The position numbers and the translations under genes were made by a program. Below are positions 43,366 through 52,402 of a DNA stretch of 64,000 bases, piece after piece. The DNA comes from Streptomyces sp. NBC_00683. Its GTDB lineage: Bacteria; Actinomycetota; Actinomycetes; Streptomycetales; Streptomycetaceae. Location: positions 4,216,001 to 4,280,000 of the forward strand of contig NZ_CP109013.1 in assembly GCF_036226745.1 (NCBI RefSeq), written 5' to 3'. The notes beneath the pieces were generated by a model. It did no database searches, was not told the origin of the DNA, and worked only from the letters and a program-made list of their open reading frames with translations. Each line of letters starts with the position of its first letter. The first letter of the stretch is position 1.

Positions 43366-44301
43366 ATGTCAGCCACGCGCTACGCCTATCTCGGCCCCGA
43401 AGGCACCTTCACCGAGGTTGCCCTCCGTACCCTCCCGGAAGCCGCCACCCGTGAGCTCGCCCCCATGCTCTCCGTACCGGCGGCACTGGACGCGGTACGC
43501 AACGGGGAGGCGGCGGCGGCACTCGTCCCCATCGAGAACTCCGTCGAGGGCGGGATCACCGCGACGCTGGACGAGCTGACCAGCGGCGCACCGCTGATGA
43601 TCTACCGCGAGGTGCTGCTCTCCATCACCTTCGCGCTGCTGGTGCGCCCCGGGACCAAGCTGTCGGACATCAAGACCGTCACCGCTCACCCCGCCGCGCA
43701 GCCGCAGGTACGCAACTGGATGGCGGCCCATCTGCCGAACGCGGTGTGGGAGTCCGCCGCCTCGAACGCGGACGGCGCCCGGCTGGTCCAGGAGGGGCGC
43801 TACGACGCCGCCTTCGCCGGTGAGTTCGCCGCGTCGACCTACGGGCTGGAACCGCTGGTCACGGAGATCCACGACGCGGAGAACGCGCAGACCCGCTTCG
43901 TCCTGGTGGGCCGGCCCGCCAGGCCGTCGGCACCGACCGGGGCGGACAAGACGTCTGTCGTCATCTGGCTCGGCGACGACCACCCGGGCGCCCTGCTCGA
44001 ACTGCTCCAGGAGTTCGCCGTGCGGGGCGTCAACCTCATGCTGATCCAGTCCCGGCCGACGGGGGAGGGCATCGGGAACTACTGCTTCGCCGTGGACGCG
44101 GAAGGCCACATCGCGGACCGCCGGGTCGGCGAGGCCCTGATGGGGCTGAAGCGGATCTGCCCGAAGGTGCGGTTCCTGGGTTCGTACCCGCGAGCCGGAG
44201 TGACGCCCGAGGAAGTGCGCGCCCTGCGGCCCGGGACGTCCGACAGGGACTTCACCGAGGCCTCCGACTGGCTCGCACGCAGCCAGGACGGCCGGGCCTG
44301 A
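43366..44301 (+). CDS. pheA: Prephenate dehydratase
   Basis: The 311-residue enzyme converts prephenate to phenylpyruvate in phenylalanine synthesis. The PDT domain begins YLGPEGTFTE and contains PIENSVEGGI and the catalytic TRF in NAQTRFVLVG. A C-terminal ACT domain (HPGALLELLQEFAVRGVNLMLIQSRP) mediates phenylalanine feedback. No chorismate mutase domain is present. A TAGGGT sequence six bases before ATG at 43366 suggests a leaderless transcript, although GGGTGA could instead be a weak ribosome site. It is separated from dtpA by 41 bp. Confidence 0.96.
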   Translation: MSATRYAYLGPEGTFTEVALRTLPEAATRELAPMLSVPAALDAVRNGEAAAALVPIENSVEGGITATLDELTSGAPLMIYREVLLSITFALLVRPGTKLSDIKTVTAHPAAQPQVRNWMAAHLPNAVWESAASNADGARLVQEGRYDAAFAGEFAASTYGLEPLVTEIHDAENAQTRFVLVGRPARPSAPTGADKTSVVIWLGDDHPGALLELLQEFAVRGVNLMLIQSRPTGEGIGNYCFAVDAEGHIADRRVGEALMGLKRICPKVRFLGSYPRAGVTPEEVRALRPGTSDRDFTEASDWLARSQDGRA

Positions 44302-45003
44302 CCGGCCCACGGACGGGGCAGGACCGACAGGCGGGGACAGGCGGGAACAGGCGGTCGGGGATGGACCCGTCGCATGGTGCCCGCCGGTTCTACTTTCTGA
44401 TCTGATACCCGGCACAAAGTTATCCACAGGCTCCCTCGCAACCTGGGGACAAGTCGACAGTGCAACACGACATGGTCGACAAATCACCCCAGCGAGCCCG
44501 GATCCCCCACAGGGCCCCAGTCCTGGCCCTGTCAGCCCAATTCCATTGATCAACTCCCCAGAGCGATCAATTCCCACCCGAATGAGTGCGCGAACCAGGT
44601 TTCGGAAGGAATCCGTCCACCTTCATGCGGCATTCGGAACGATCTCTTCCGATGTCCACAGATCTTCTTCACAGCCTGTGGATAACTAAATGAACCGGCG
44701 CGCCCCTGTGGACAAGGCCTGGAGCCGCGCCCCCTCAACTCCCTCCCGAAGCACCGGCGATGCGTCAGAGCGTGCAGGCACTTGCTCCGCTTTCGGAGCA
44801 ATCGGACCCCTTTGTTGGCGACATTGGCGACATCGATGACATTGACGACCACCCCCGTTGCCCGGTCCGTGTTTCCCGCCGAATGCCCGCCACCGGCCCC
44901 GATGATTCTCCGCCAGGATTACCAATCCCGGCAATTCGGGCAAACTGACACGCTCGTCGATATCGGTTCGAGCTGCGGATCCCCGCACCGGTAGCCTTGG
45001 GGG
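44302..45003. other. 700-bp intergenic region between pheA and serS with DnaA-box-like sequences
   Basis: No gene is seen. The region holds three CAGGCGGG-type repeats (about 44328-44354), four DnaA-box-like 9-mers (44420-44715) and a 9-bp GACATTGGC-type triplicate at 44820-44846. A TAGCCT -10 box at 44992-44997 lies six bases before the serS GTG. No T-box leader structure was recognised. Confidence 0.6.
44420..44715. other. DnaA-box cluster
   Basis: TTATCCACA at 44420-44428, ATGTCCACA at 44652-44660, TGTGGATAA at 44677-44685 and TGTGGACAA at 44707-44715. The last is the perfect Streptomyces consensus TTGTCCACA on the other strand. Three boxes lie within 64 bp with mixed orientation, as in DnaA-binding clusters. 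Confidence 0.65.
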
Positions 45004-46281
45004 GTGATTGACCTTCGCCTGCTCCGTGAGGACCCCGACCGTGTTCGCGCCTCCCAGCGCGCCCGTGGAGAGGACGTCGCCCTCGTCGACGCCCTGCTCT
45101 CCGCCGACGAGCTGCGCAGGTCGTCCGGCGTCCGCTTCGACGAACTCCGTTCCGAGCAGAAGTCGCTCGGAAAGCTGATCCCCAAGGCAACACCCGAGGA
45201 GCGCACCGAGCTCCTCAAGAAGGCCGATCAGCTGAAGGCCGAAGTCAAGGCGGCCGACGCCGCGCAGGACGAGGCCGACGCCGAGGCCAAGCGGCTGCTG
45301 CTCCTGCTCGGCAACATCGTCCACGAGGACGTACCGGTGGGCGGCGAGGAGGACTTCGTCGTCCTGGAGACGCACGGCACGATCCGTGACTTCGGTGCGG
45401 AGGGCTTCGAGCCCAAGGACCACCTGGAGCTCGGCGAGTCGCTCGGCGCCATCGACATGGAGCGCGGCGCCAAGGTCTCGGGCTCGCGCTTCTACTACCT
45501 GACCGGGGTCGGCGCGCTGCTCGAACTCGCCCTCGTCAACGCGGCGATCGCACAGGCCACCGAGGCCGGCTTCATCCCGATGCTGACCCCCGCGCTGGTC
45601 CGGCCGCGCGCGATGGAGGGCACCGGCTTCCTCGGCCAGGCCGCGGAGAACGTGTACCACCTGGAGAAGGACGACTTCTACCTGGTCGGCACCTCCGAGG
45701 TCCCGCTCGCGGCCTACCACATGGACGAGATCATCGACGCCGACAAGCTGCCCCTGCGGTACGCGGGCTTCTCGCCCTGCTTCCGCCGTGAGGCAGGCAC
45801 GTACGGCAAGGACACCCGGGGCATCTTCCGCGTCCATCAGTTCGACAAGGTCGAGATGTTCTCGTACGTAGACCCGGAGGACGCCGAAGCCGAGCACCGC
45901 AGGCTCCTGGACTGGGAGAAGCAGTGGCTCACCGGCCTCGAGCTGCCCTTCCAGGTGATCGACGTCGCCACCGGCGACCTGGGCGCCTCGGCTTCCCGGA
46001 AGTTCGACTGCGAGGCCTGGATCCCGACCCAGGGCAAGTACCGCGAGCTGACCTCCGCGTCGAACTGCAACGGCTTCCAGGCACGCCGCCTCTCCGTCCG
46101 CATGCGCGACGGGAAGAAGGTCCAGCCGCTGGCCACTCTGAACGGCACGCTCTGCGCCGTACCGCGCACGATCGTGGCCATCCTGGAGAACCACCAGCTG
46201 GCGGACGGTTCCGTGCGGGTTCCGGAGGTGCTCCGTCCGTATCTGGGCGGGCGCGAGGTTCTGGAGCCGGTCTCCAAGTGA
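45004..46281 (+). CDS. serS: Seryl-tRNA synthetase
   Basis: The 425-residue class II synthetase charges tRNA-Ser. The N-terminal coiled-coil arm (about 30-100) that grips the long variable arm is present. Motif 2 reads [20 protein letters not shown] and motif 3 [20 protein letters not shown], with TSEVPLA for serine recognition. GTG at 45004 is six bases after a TAGCCT box, so the mRNA is probably leaderless. It overlaps the HAD gene by four bases. Three tRNA-Ser genes also lie in this window. Confidence 0.97.
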   Translation: MIDLRLLREDPDRVRASQRARGEDVALVDALLSADELRRSSGVRFDELRSEQKSLGKLIPKATPEERTELLKKADQLKAEVKAADAAQDEADAEAKRLLLLLGNIVHEDVPVGGEEDFVVLETHGTIRDFGAEGFEPKDHLELGESLGAIDMERGAKVSGSRFYYLTGVGALLELALVNAAIAQATEAGFIPMLTPALVRPRAMEGTGFLGQAAENVYHLEKDDFYLVGTSEVPLAAYHMDEIIDADKLPLRYAGFSPCFRREAGTYGKDTRGIFRVHQFDKVEMFSYVDPEDAEAEHRRLLDWEKQWLTGLELPFQVIDVATGDLGASASRKFDCEAWIPTQGKYRELTSASNCNGFQARRLSVRMRDGKKVQPLATLNGTLCAVPRTIVAILENHQLADGSVRVPEVLRPYLGGREVLEPVSK

Positions 46282-47093
46282 GCTTCCCCTACAAGCTCGT
46301 CGCCACCGATCTCGACGGCACGCTGCTGCGTGACGACGACACGGTCTCCGAGCGCACACGTGAGGCGCTGGCCGCGGCTACCGCGGCCGGCGCGGCCCAC
46401 ATCATCGTCACCGGACGTGCGGTCCCCTGGACCCGGCACATCCTGGACGACCTGGGCTACGAAGGCCTCGCGGTCTGCGGCCAGGGCGCGCAGGTCTACC
46501 ACGCGGGCGAGCACAAGCTGCTGACCTCCTTGACCCTGGACCGGCAGCTCGCGGGTCTCGCCCTGTCCAAGATCGAGGCGGAGGTCGGCCCGCTCGCGCT
46601 GGCGGCGAGCCGTGACGGACTCGACGGCGAGGTGCTGGTCGGACCCGGCTACCGGGTACAGGAAGGCCCGCTCCCCGCCCTGTTCGTGGACGACGCGGCC
46701 GAGATGTGGACCGCCCCCCTGAACAAGGTCTACATCCAGCACCCGGAGCTCGGCGACGACGCCCTGGCCAAGGCCGCACGCGGCGCCGTCGGCAGCCTGG
46801 TGGACATCGTCATGGCGGGCCCGGGGGTCGTGGAGATCCTGCCCCTCGGCCTCAGCAAGGCGACCGGTCTTTCGCTGGCCGCCCGACGGCTGGGGCTGAA
46901 GGCCGCGGACACGCTGGCCTTCGGTGACATGCCGAACGACATCCCCATGTTCGGCTGGGCACAGCACGGTGTGGCCATGGCCAACGCGCACGACGATCTC
47001 AAGGCAGTGGCGCACGAGATCACGGCGTCGAACGAGCACGACGGCATCGCGGTGGTGCTGGAGGAGCTGCTCAGGACGGCCACGCGCGCGTAG
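46278..47093 (+). CDS. HAD-family hydrolase (Cof-type phosphatase)
   Basis: The 271-residue protein has HAD motif [11 protein letters not shown] (nucleophile Asp), motif II VTGRAV, a C2B cap domain, motif III Lys in LSKATGL and motif [13 protein letters not shown]. It probably dephosphorylates a small sugar or nucleotide phosphate. GTG at 46278 overlaps the serS stop (GTGA). A paralogue lies at 57104-57949. Confidence 0.93.
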   Translation: MSFPYKLVATDLDGTLLRDDDTVSERTREALAAATAAGAAHIIVTGRAVPWTRHILDDLGYEGLAVCGQGAQVYHAGEHKLLTSLTLDRQLAGLALSKIEAEVGPLALAASRDGLDGEVLVGPGYRVQEGPLPALFVDDAAEMWTAPLNKVYIQHPELGDDALAKAARGAVGSLVDIVMAGPGVVEILPLGLSKATGLSLAARRLGLKAADTLAFGDMPNDIPMFGWAQHGVAMANAHDDLKAVAHEITASNEHDGIAVVLEELLRTATRA

Positions 47094-47147
47094 GGGCTCC
47101 TGCGGCGAGGCCGGTTCCTGCTGAGTGGTTCTGCTGCTCCTGGGTGG

Positions 47148-47234
<87 letters not shown>

Positions 47235-47509
47235 GGGAGGGTGGCCGCGCGATGCGCAGGGAAAGCCACCCCGGGGGCCCTGCTCAGCGGTTCACGAGCA
47301 ACTGATGCGTCAGCTACTGCGGTACCGGCTGCGGACCACCCTGCTGGGAACTCGACGGACTCGGACTCTCGGTCATCGCCGCGCTCCTCTCCCGGTCTTC
47401 GTGGGCGCCCTGTTCGCGTGCGCCGTCCCCCTCACTGTGCCCGAGGGCGACCACCGGGGGCCACTTGTTTTCCCGCGGCCCCCGGCGGCCGCCCTCCCCG
47501 GGCCGGACG

Positions 47510-48208
47510 TCAGCTGTGGCCGCGGCGGCTCAGGTCCTTGAGGTGCCGGGCGAAGTCGTCCATGCGGGCGTCCAGCCGGACGATGTCCTGGGAGACATCG
47601 GTGAGCCGGAGGCTGATGGCCCCGACGACCTGGTGGGTCACGTCCAGCTTCCGGTCGAGGACATCGAGCCGGTGCGACATCCTGCTCAGTACGGGACCGA
47701 GCTCCTGGAGTGCGCTCCCGACGCCGACGAGGCACCCCTCGACACGGGTGACCCGCTGGTCGAGCGAGGCGATGGACGCCCGGAGATCCTCCTCGGCGTC
47801 GAGCAGATAGGTCCGGACGCAGCGGGCGATGTCGCTGTCGCGAAGAAGCATGGCGACGTCGAGCACGGTCCTGCGGGTGTAGAGGCGCAGCTGAGTGGCA
47901 GCCTGTGGATAACTTTCCGGCACCTCCCCCTCCCATAGCGACAGCATGTCGCCATGGAAGGAGCGCAGGTCATCACCCCGTAGAACCCTCATGCCGTTGT
48001 CGGTCAGCTCCTGCTGATGCCGGTCGGTCAGCCTTCTGACCGAGGCTGTGGATACTTCGAAGTACCGGGCCACGTCGTCTGTGCGAACGTGAATCCCGTC
48101 AGGGAGCATGACAAGGCTCTTGACCTTGTCGAGGGCGTCGACGCGCCCCATCCGCTCAACACGCAAAGCGTGCGATTCGAGCAGGGCTACTTCCGTGGGC
48201 ATGGGCAT
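47510..48208 (-). CDS. Antirepressor-like DNA-binding regulatory protein
   Basis: The 232-residue protein has an N-terminal winged-helix-like region (VRTDDVARYFEVSTASVRRLTDRHQQEL). A segment LLRDSDIARCVRTYLLDAEEDL follows, like that seen in phage antirepressor families, and the C-terminus is coiled coil with repeated ...LD.RLD..... heptads (about 165-225). No phage genes adjoin it, so it is probably a domesticated regulator; similar proteins seem common in Streptomyces. ATG at 48208 is used; an ATG two codons in is an alternative. A DnaA-like TGTGGATAA lies inside the gene at 47905-47913. Confidence 0.75.
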   Translation of the reverse strand: MPMPTEVALLESHALRVERMGRVDALDKVKSLVMLPDGIHVRTDDVARYFEVSTASVRRLTDRHQQELTDNGMRVLRGDDLRSFHGDMLSLWEGEVPESYPQAATQLRLYTRRTVLDVAMLLRDSDIARCVRTYLLDAEEDLRASIASLDQRVTRVEGCLVGVGSALQELGPVLSRMSHRLDVLDRKLDVTHQVVGAISLRLTDVSQDIVRLDARMDDFARHLKDLSRRGHS

Positions 48209-48438
48209 GCCTTTCGTGCGCGGAAACGGCGATGGACGGCCCTGTCCCCGGGCTGCGAGGGCGGAGGACGCTCACGGTTGCCACTCACTCGATGACCGGT
48301 ACCGCGGGGCTCAGCCCCACCGATGCCGGCATTCCCCGATTTCACGAAAGCTCGACGCCACAGATCCCAGTTGCCTCCACGCACCCAGGTCAACGAGCCG
48401 ATAACCGTACAGTTACGCGCTCCGCTGTCCGCTCATAG

Positions 48439-48465
48439 GACAACCCCCGCCCATCGGACGGGGGT
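48439..48465 (-). terminator. Hairpin after the ABC transporter operon
   Basis: A 9-base stem, CAACCCCCG (48439-48447) with CGGGGGTTG (48457-48465), lies 32 bp beyond the last permease stop. Confidence 0.7.
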
Positions 48466-48496
48466 TGCACGGCACATCAGGCCGGTGGAAGCGGTT

Positions 48497-49216
48497 TCAC
48501 TCCTCGCCGGCGAGCTTCAGCGCCCGCAGCTTCTGGCCTGCGTACCACGTGGCCACGATCGTCACGCCCGCCAGCAGAACCGTTGCCAGCGGCAGGCCGA
48601 CATCCGAGGTCACCAGGCCCTCCCCGGCGACCTTCTCGGCGACCGAGAGGGACCACTGCTGCACGCTGAGCGTCCTGGCGCCCGGCACCAGGCTGCCGAA
48701 GAGGGCTTCCCAGACCAGCGCGTACACCAGGCCGAAGACCACCGCATGCCTGCTGACCGTGCCGAGCAGCAGGAACAGCGCGCTGTAGGCGATCGAGGCG
48801 ACCAGCGCCGCGATCGTGTACGCCACGGCGATCTGCCCGCCGTTGCCGTTGAGGATCATGCCCGCGACGAAGGTCGGCAGTGCGGAGAAGAGCATCGTCA
48901 CAGCGATGGCGACGATCAGCTTGGTGAAGATGATCGTGGGTCGTTTCACCGGCTTGGCCAGCAGGTAGACGATCGAACCGTCGTCGATCTCCGGTCCGAT
49001 GGCTCCGGTTCCTGCGATGACGCCGATCAGCGGCACCATCGTGGCGATGGCGAATCCACCGAGCACCCCGGAGGCGACGTCGTCATCGGCCCCGGCGAAC
49101 GCCCGTACCGCCACGGCGATGGCCACCAGCAGTACGGGCAGGATGAACAGGATGGCGGCCCGGCGCCGGCCGAGCAGGGCCCGGTAGGTGAGCCGGGCGA
49201 CTGTGGGGTCGTACAT
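48497..49216 (-). CDS. ABC-2-type transporter permease
   Basis: The 239-residue protein has about six membrane segments and matches the ABC-2 permease layout: an amphipathic N-terminus (TYRALLGRRRAAILFILPVLL), a conserved ATMVPLIGVIAGTGAIG segment, and a terminal helix before a charged tail. It pairs with the ATPase gene ending 30 bp upstream in the same leftward operon. Substrate unknown; export of an antibiotic or lipid is typical. Confidence 0.9.
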   Translation of the reverse strand: MYDPTVARLTYRALLGRRRAAILFILPVLLVAIAVAVRAFAGADDDVASGVLGGFAIATMVPLIGVIAGTGAIGPEIDDGSIVYLLAKPVKRPTIIFTKLIVAIAVTMLFSALPTFVAGMILNGNGGQIAVAYTIAALVASIAYSALFLLLGTVSRHAVVFGLVYALVWEALFGSLVPGARTLSVQQWSLSVAEKVAGEGLVTSDVGLPLATVLLAGVTIVATWYAGQKLRALKLAGEE

Positions 49217-49246
49217 GACGCTTCACAGCTCCTTTCAGGCCACTAC

Positions 49247-50158
49247 TCAGGCCGCTACGAGATAGGAAAAGACCGATTCGAGGGACTCGTCGGACGGCGA
49301 AACGGTCAGCAGCCGGATGCCCTGTTCGCGTGCCACCTTCGGCAGCAGCGTGGTGAAGCGCCCGAAGTCGACGGCCTGGATACGCAGGGCCTGCTCGCTC
49401 AGGTCGATCTCGATCCCGGCGGTCGACGGGTCGGCGATGAGCGCGGCAGCCAGTGCCCTGTCGTCGCTGGACCGCACGAGATAGCGGTGCGGCCGGTCCG
49501 TCATCAGCCGGCGGATCTTCCGGAAGTCACCCGACGCGGCGTGCCGCCCCGCCACGATGACCTCGATGTGCGAGGCGAGCTGCTCGACCTCCTCGAGGAT
49601 GTGGGACGAGAAGAGGACCGTGCGTCCCTCCGCCCCCATCCGCCGCAGCAGCTCCATCAGTTGCATGCGCTGACGCGGGTCCATGCCGTTGAACGGCTCG
49701 TCGAGGAGCAGCACCGAGGGCTCGTGGACCAGGGCGGACGCCATCTTCACGCGCTGGCGCATGCCCTTGCTGTACGTCGAGATCTTGCGGTCCTGCGCGT
49801 ACTCCATCTCGACCGTGGCCAGCGCCTTGCGCGCCTCCGCGTCGCCGAGCCCGTGCAGCTCGGCGTTGGCGACGACGAACTCCCGGCCGGTCAGGAAGTC
49901 GTACATGCCTTCCCGCTCCGGCACGATGCCGATCGCCTTGTAGACCGCCTCGTTGCGCCAGATGGTCTTGCCGTCGAGCGTGACCTTGCCCGTCGACGGA
50001 GCGAGAAACCCGGCCATCATGTTGATCAGCGTGGACTTTCCGGCACCGTTGGGGCCCAGCAGCCCGGTGACACCTGGCCCCACGGTCATGCTCACGTCGT
50101 TGACAGCGACCACGTTCCCGAACCAGCGCGACGTGTGGTCGATCTCGATGGTGGTCAC
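49247..50158 (-). CDS. ABC transporter ATP-binding protein
   Basis: The 303-residue ATPase has Walker A GPNGAGKST, Q-loop region, signature YSKGMRQRV (a variant of LSGGQ), Walker B VLLLDEPFNGMD and switch His in FSSHILEE. A C-terminal regulatory domain of about 90 residues follows. GTG at 50158 overlaps the upstream permease stop by four bases. It is the ATPase of the second of two ABC-2 modules in this operon. Confidence 0.94.
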   Translation of the reverse strand: MTTIEIDHTSRWFGNVVAVNDVSMTVGPGVTGLLGPNGAGKSTLINMMAGFLAPSTGKVTLDGKTIWRNEAVYKAIGIVPEREGMYDFLTGREFVVANAELHGLGDAEARKALATVEMEYAQDRKISTYSKGMRQRVKMASALVHEPSVLLLDEPFNGMDPRQRMQLMELLRRMGAEGRTVLFSSHILEEVEQLASHIEVIVAGRHAASGDFRKIRRLMTDRPHRYLVRSSDDRALAAALIADPSTAGIEIDLSEQALRIQAVDFGRFTTLLPKVAREQGIRLLTVSPSDESLESVFSYLVAA

Positions 50159-51063
50159 AGCCCGACCCTCCGGTAGCGGCGCATCAGTACGGCGTACGAG
50201 CCGGCGACGAGCGCGAGTACAACGATCAGATAGGCCACCCCTGCACCGGCACCCGGGCCCACTCCGCCGGGGAAGTTGGTGGTGGCACCGAGGTACGCGG
50301 TCTGCACCCCGTCGATCAGCGTGATCGGAGAGAAGAGACCCAGCCAGGTGATGGCTCCCGTGGAGTCCGTCGACCAGGCGATCGCCTGGACCGTGGAGAC
50401 CGCACCGTAGGTGATGGTCAGGACGGCGATCACAGCGGCGACACCGAACCCGCGGCGCGGTGTCAGGGCGGCCACCACCAGTCCGATCCCGGCGAACAGC
50501 ACGGACAGCAGCGCCACCGAGACCAGCCCCTGCCCGAACCCGGCGGTCTGGTCGGCGAAGTCGAACTTCGCGAGCAGTGCGCCCACGTAGAGGATGACGA
50601 GCGGCAGGCCGGTGAGGATGAGGAGGGCCGAAGCCATGGCCGCGAACTTGGCGACCACGTAGTCGACGCGCTCGATCGGCCGCGAGAAGTACAGCGGAAC
50701 ACTCTTGAAACGAAGGTCCCTCGACACCGACTGCGGTGCCTGCGAGGCGATGAAGAGCCCGATCACCGCCTGCAGGTAGATCGCGAACGCCGTGTACTTG
50801 ATGGGCAGTTTCGTCATGTTCGGCGTGGCGATGGCGACCGCGACGATGATCAGCGCCACCAGGCACATCACCCCGCACAGCAGCATCGGCAGCACCTTGG
50901 ACTTGGCGGAACGGCCCAGTCCGAAGGAGCCCCGCAGGGACTGGGAGTAGAGCGAACGGCGGGCGTAGGCCCGGCCCAGTCGGACACCGTCGTAGGAGCG
51001 GTACCCGATGTTGTGGATCCGGGAGGTGTCGTTCCCGGTCACGGTCCCGGTCTCAGTGCTCAT
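50155..51063 (-). CDS. ABC-2-type transporter permease
   Basis: The 302-residue protein begins with a cytoplasmic IGYRSYDG motif often seen in ABC-2 permeases, then six or so membrane helices with SRDLRFKSVPLYFSRPIERVDYVVAK between the second and third. ATG at 51063 overlaps the end of the preceding ATPase gene by 11 bases. It is the permease of the first module. Confidence 0.92.
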   Translation of the reverse strand: MSTETGTVTGNDTSRIHNIGYRSYDGVRLGRAYARRSLYSQSLRGSFGLGRSAKSKVLPMLLCGVMCLVALIIVAVAIATPNMTKLPIKYTAFAIYLQAVIGLFIASQAPQSVSRDLRFKSVPLYFSRPIERVDYVVAKFAAMASALLILTGLPLVILYVGALLAKFDFADQTAGFGQGLVSVALLSVLFAGIGLVVAALTPRRGFGVAAVIAVLTITYGAVSTVQAIAWSTDSTGAITWLGLFSPITLIDGVQTAYLGATTNFPGGVGPGAGAGVAYLIVVLALVAGSYAVLMRRYRRVGL

Positions 51064-52069
51064 CACGACCGCTCCCCTTCTGCTGTACGGCCCCGGCTGT
51101 CGCGGGCATGGCCTGCGGTGCCTCTTCGGTACGGAAGACCTCGGCGATGTGGTGCCGCCGCTGTTCCATCCGGATGAGACCGAGTCCGAGTCCGGCGACG
51201 CTGTCGCGGACCAGGTCGTACGTCTCCTCGCCCGTCGCCTCGACGAGAAGGATGTGGCCCGCGCCGGGCAGCCCCTCCGAGTCGAGGCCGTCCAGGCCGA
51301 TGAGTTTGACCCCGGCTCCGGTGAGGCTCCGGCGCAGGGCGTCGGTGCCGTCCGGGTGGTCGTCGCTGTCGGTGACTTCGACCGCCAGGGTCGTCGTGAT
51401 CTGGGTGAAGTCGCTGGTGGAGCTCGAACGCAGCAGAGCCCCGCCGTCGATGACGACGACGTGGTCGCAGGTGCGCTCGAGCTCGCCCAGGAGGTGCGAG
51501 GTGACCAGCACCGAGATGCCGAAGTCGGTGTGGACACGACGGATCAGACCGAGCATCTCGTCGCGGCCGACGGGGTCCAGACCGTTGGTCGGCTCGTCGA
51601 GGAGGACCAGTTGGGGGTCGTGGACCAGCGCCTGTGCCAGCTTCACCCGCTGCTTCATGCCGGTCGAGTAGCCGCCGATGGGGCGGTAGCGCTCCTCGTA
51701 CAGACCGACGTGGCGCAGCGTGTCGGCGGTGCGCTCGCGCGCTGCCGTCGGCGGCAGCCCGGACATCCGCGCCATGTGCACGACGAACTCGGTCGCCGAG
51801 ACATCAGGGGGCAGGCAGTCGTGCTCGGGCATGTACCCGACCCGTTCCCGGATCGCGGCGCCACTGGTGGCGACGTCGAGCCCGAGCACCGCGGCCCGGC
51901 CCTCGGTGGCGGGGGACAGACCCAGCAGGATCTTGATCAATGTGGACTTGCCGGCTCCGTTGGCGCCCACCAGGCCGGTTACGCCCGGTCCGATGTCCAA
52001 GGAGAGCCGGTCAAGAGCGGTCACCCGGGGGAACCGCTTGCTCAGGCTTTCGGTCGCGATCACAGTCAC
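51053..52069 (-). CDS. ABC transporter ATP-binding protein
   Basis: The 338-residue ATPase has Walker A GANGAGKST, signature YSTGMKQRV, Walker B LVLLDEPTNGLD and switch His in TSHLLGE. A C-terminal domain ends in a charged tail (HHIAEVFRTEEAPQ). GTG at 52069 is used, with a second in-frame GTG two codons later; the ribosome site (GAAG) is weak. It is the first gene of the four-gene operon and is divergent from the hydrolase-SDR fusion. Confidence 0.93.
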   Translation of the reverse strand: MTVIATESLSKRFPRVTALDRLSLDIGPGVTGLVGANGAGKSTLIKILLGLSPATEGRAAVLGLDVATSGAAIRERVGYMPEHDCLPPDVSATEFVVHMARMSGLPPTAARERTADTLRHVGLYEERYRPIGGYSTGMKQRVKLAQALVHDPQLVLLDEPTNGLDPVGRDEMLGLIRRVHTDFGISVLVTSHLLGELERTCDHVVVIDGGALLRSSSTSDFTQITTTLAVEVTDSDDHPDGTDALRRSLTGAGVKLIGLDGLDSEGLPGAGHILLVEATGEETYDLVRDSVAGLGLGLIRMEQRRHHIAEVFRTEEAPQAMPATAGAVQQKGSGRDEH

Positions 52070-52402
52070 GTCTTCGAAGGTAGTGGCGCGCACCACAGGA
52101 GTCGTCAGACCTGACGGTGGTATCCGCGTCCGACTCCAGGCGTACGGACCCGTAAGGGAGACCCCACAAGGAAGGATCCGGGAGCCGCGCACCCGCCCGA
52201 GCCCGGACCTGCCCCGGCGCCGTGCCCGTGCCGCCCTCACACCCTGCCCGCCCCGTACCGCGTCCGCGTCCGCACCGAGTTGTCCACATGCCGTTGTCCA
52301 CAGGCCCGGCACACCCCTTGACGCAGCCGCCAGGGATTGTCACATTCATCAGTGTCACGTTACGGGCACGTACCGCGACACCGCACAGACCAAGGGGGCT
52401 GC
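52070..52402. other. Divergent intergenic region with paired DnaA boxes
   Basis: There is no gene in these 333 bases. They separate the leftward ABC operon from the rightward hydrolase-SDR gene and contain two perfect DnaA boxes near 52280-52302. Promoters for both directions must lie here but no consensus pair stood out. Confidence 0.5.
52280..52302 (+). other. Two perfect DnaA boxes in tandem
   Basis: TTGTCCACA occurs at 52280-52288 and 52294-52302, same orientation, 14 bases start to start. Both match the Streptomyces consensus exactly. Confidence 0.7.

Noticed and set aside
44716..45003. Possible T-box or other aminoacyl-tRNA riboswitch before serS
   Set aside because: No T-box sequence or specifier structure seen, and the TAGCCT box next to the start suggests a leaderless message.
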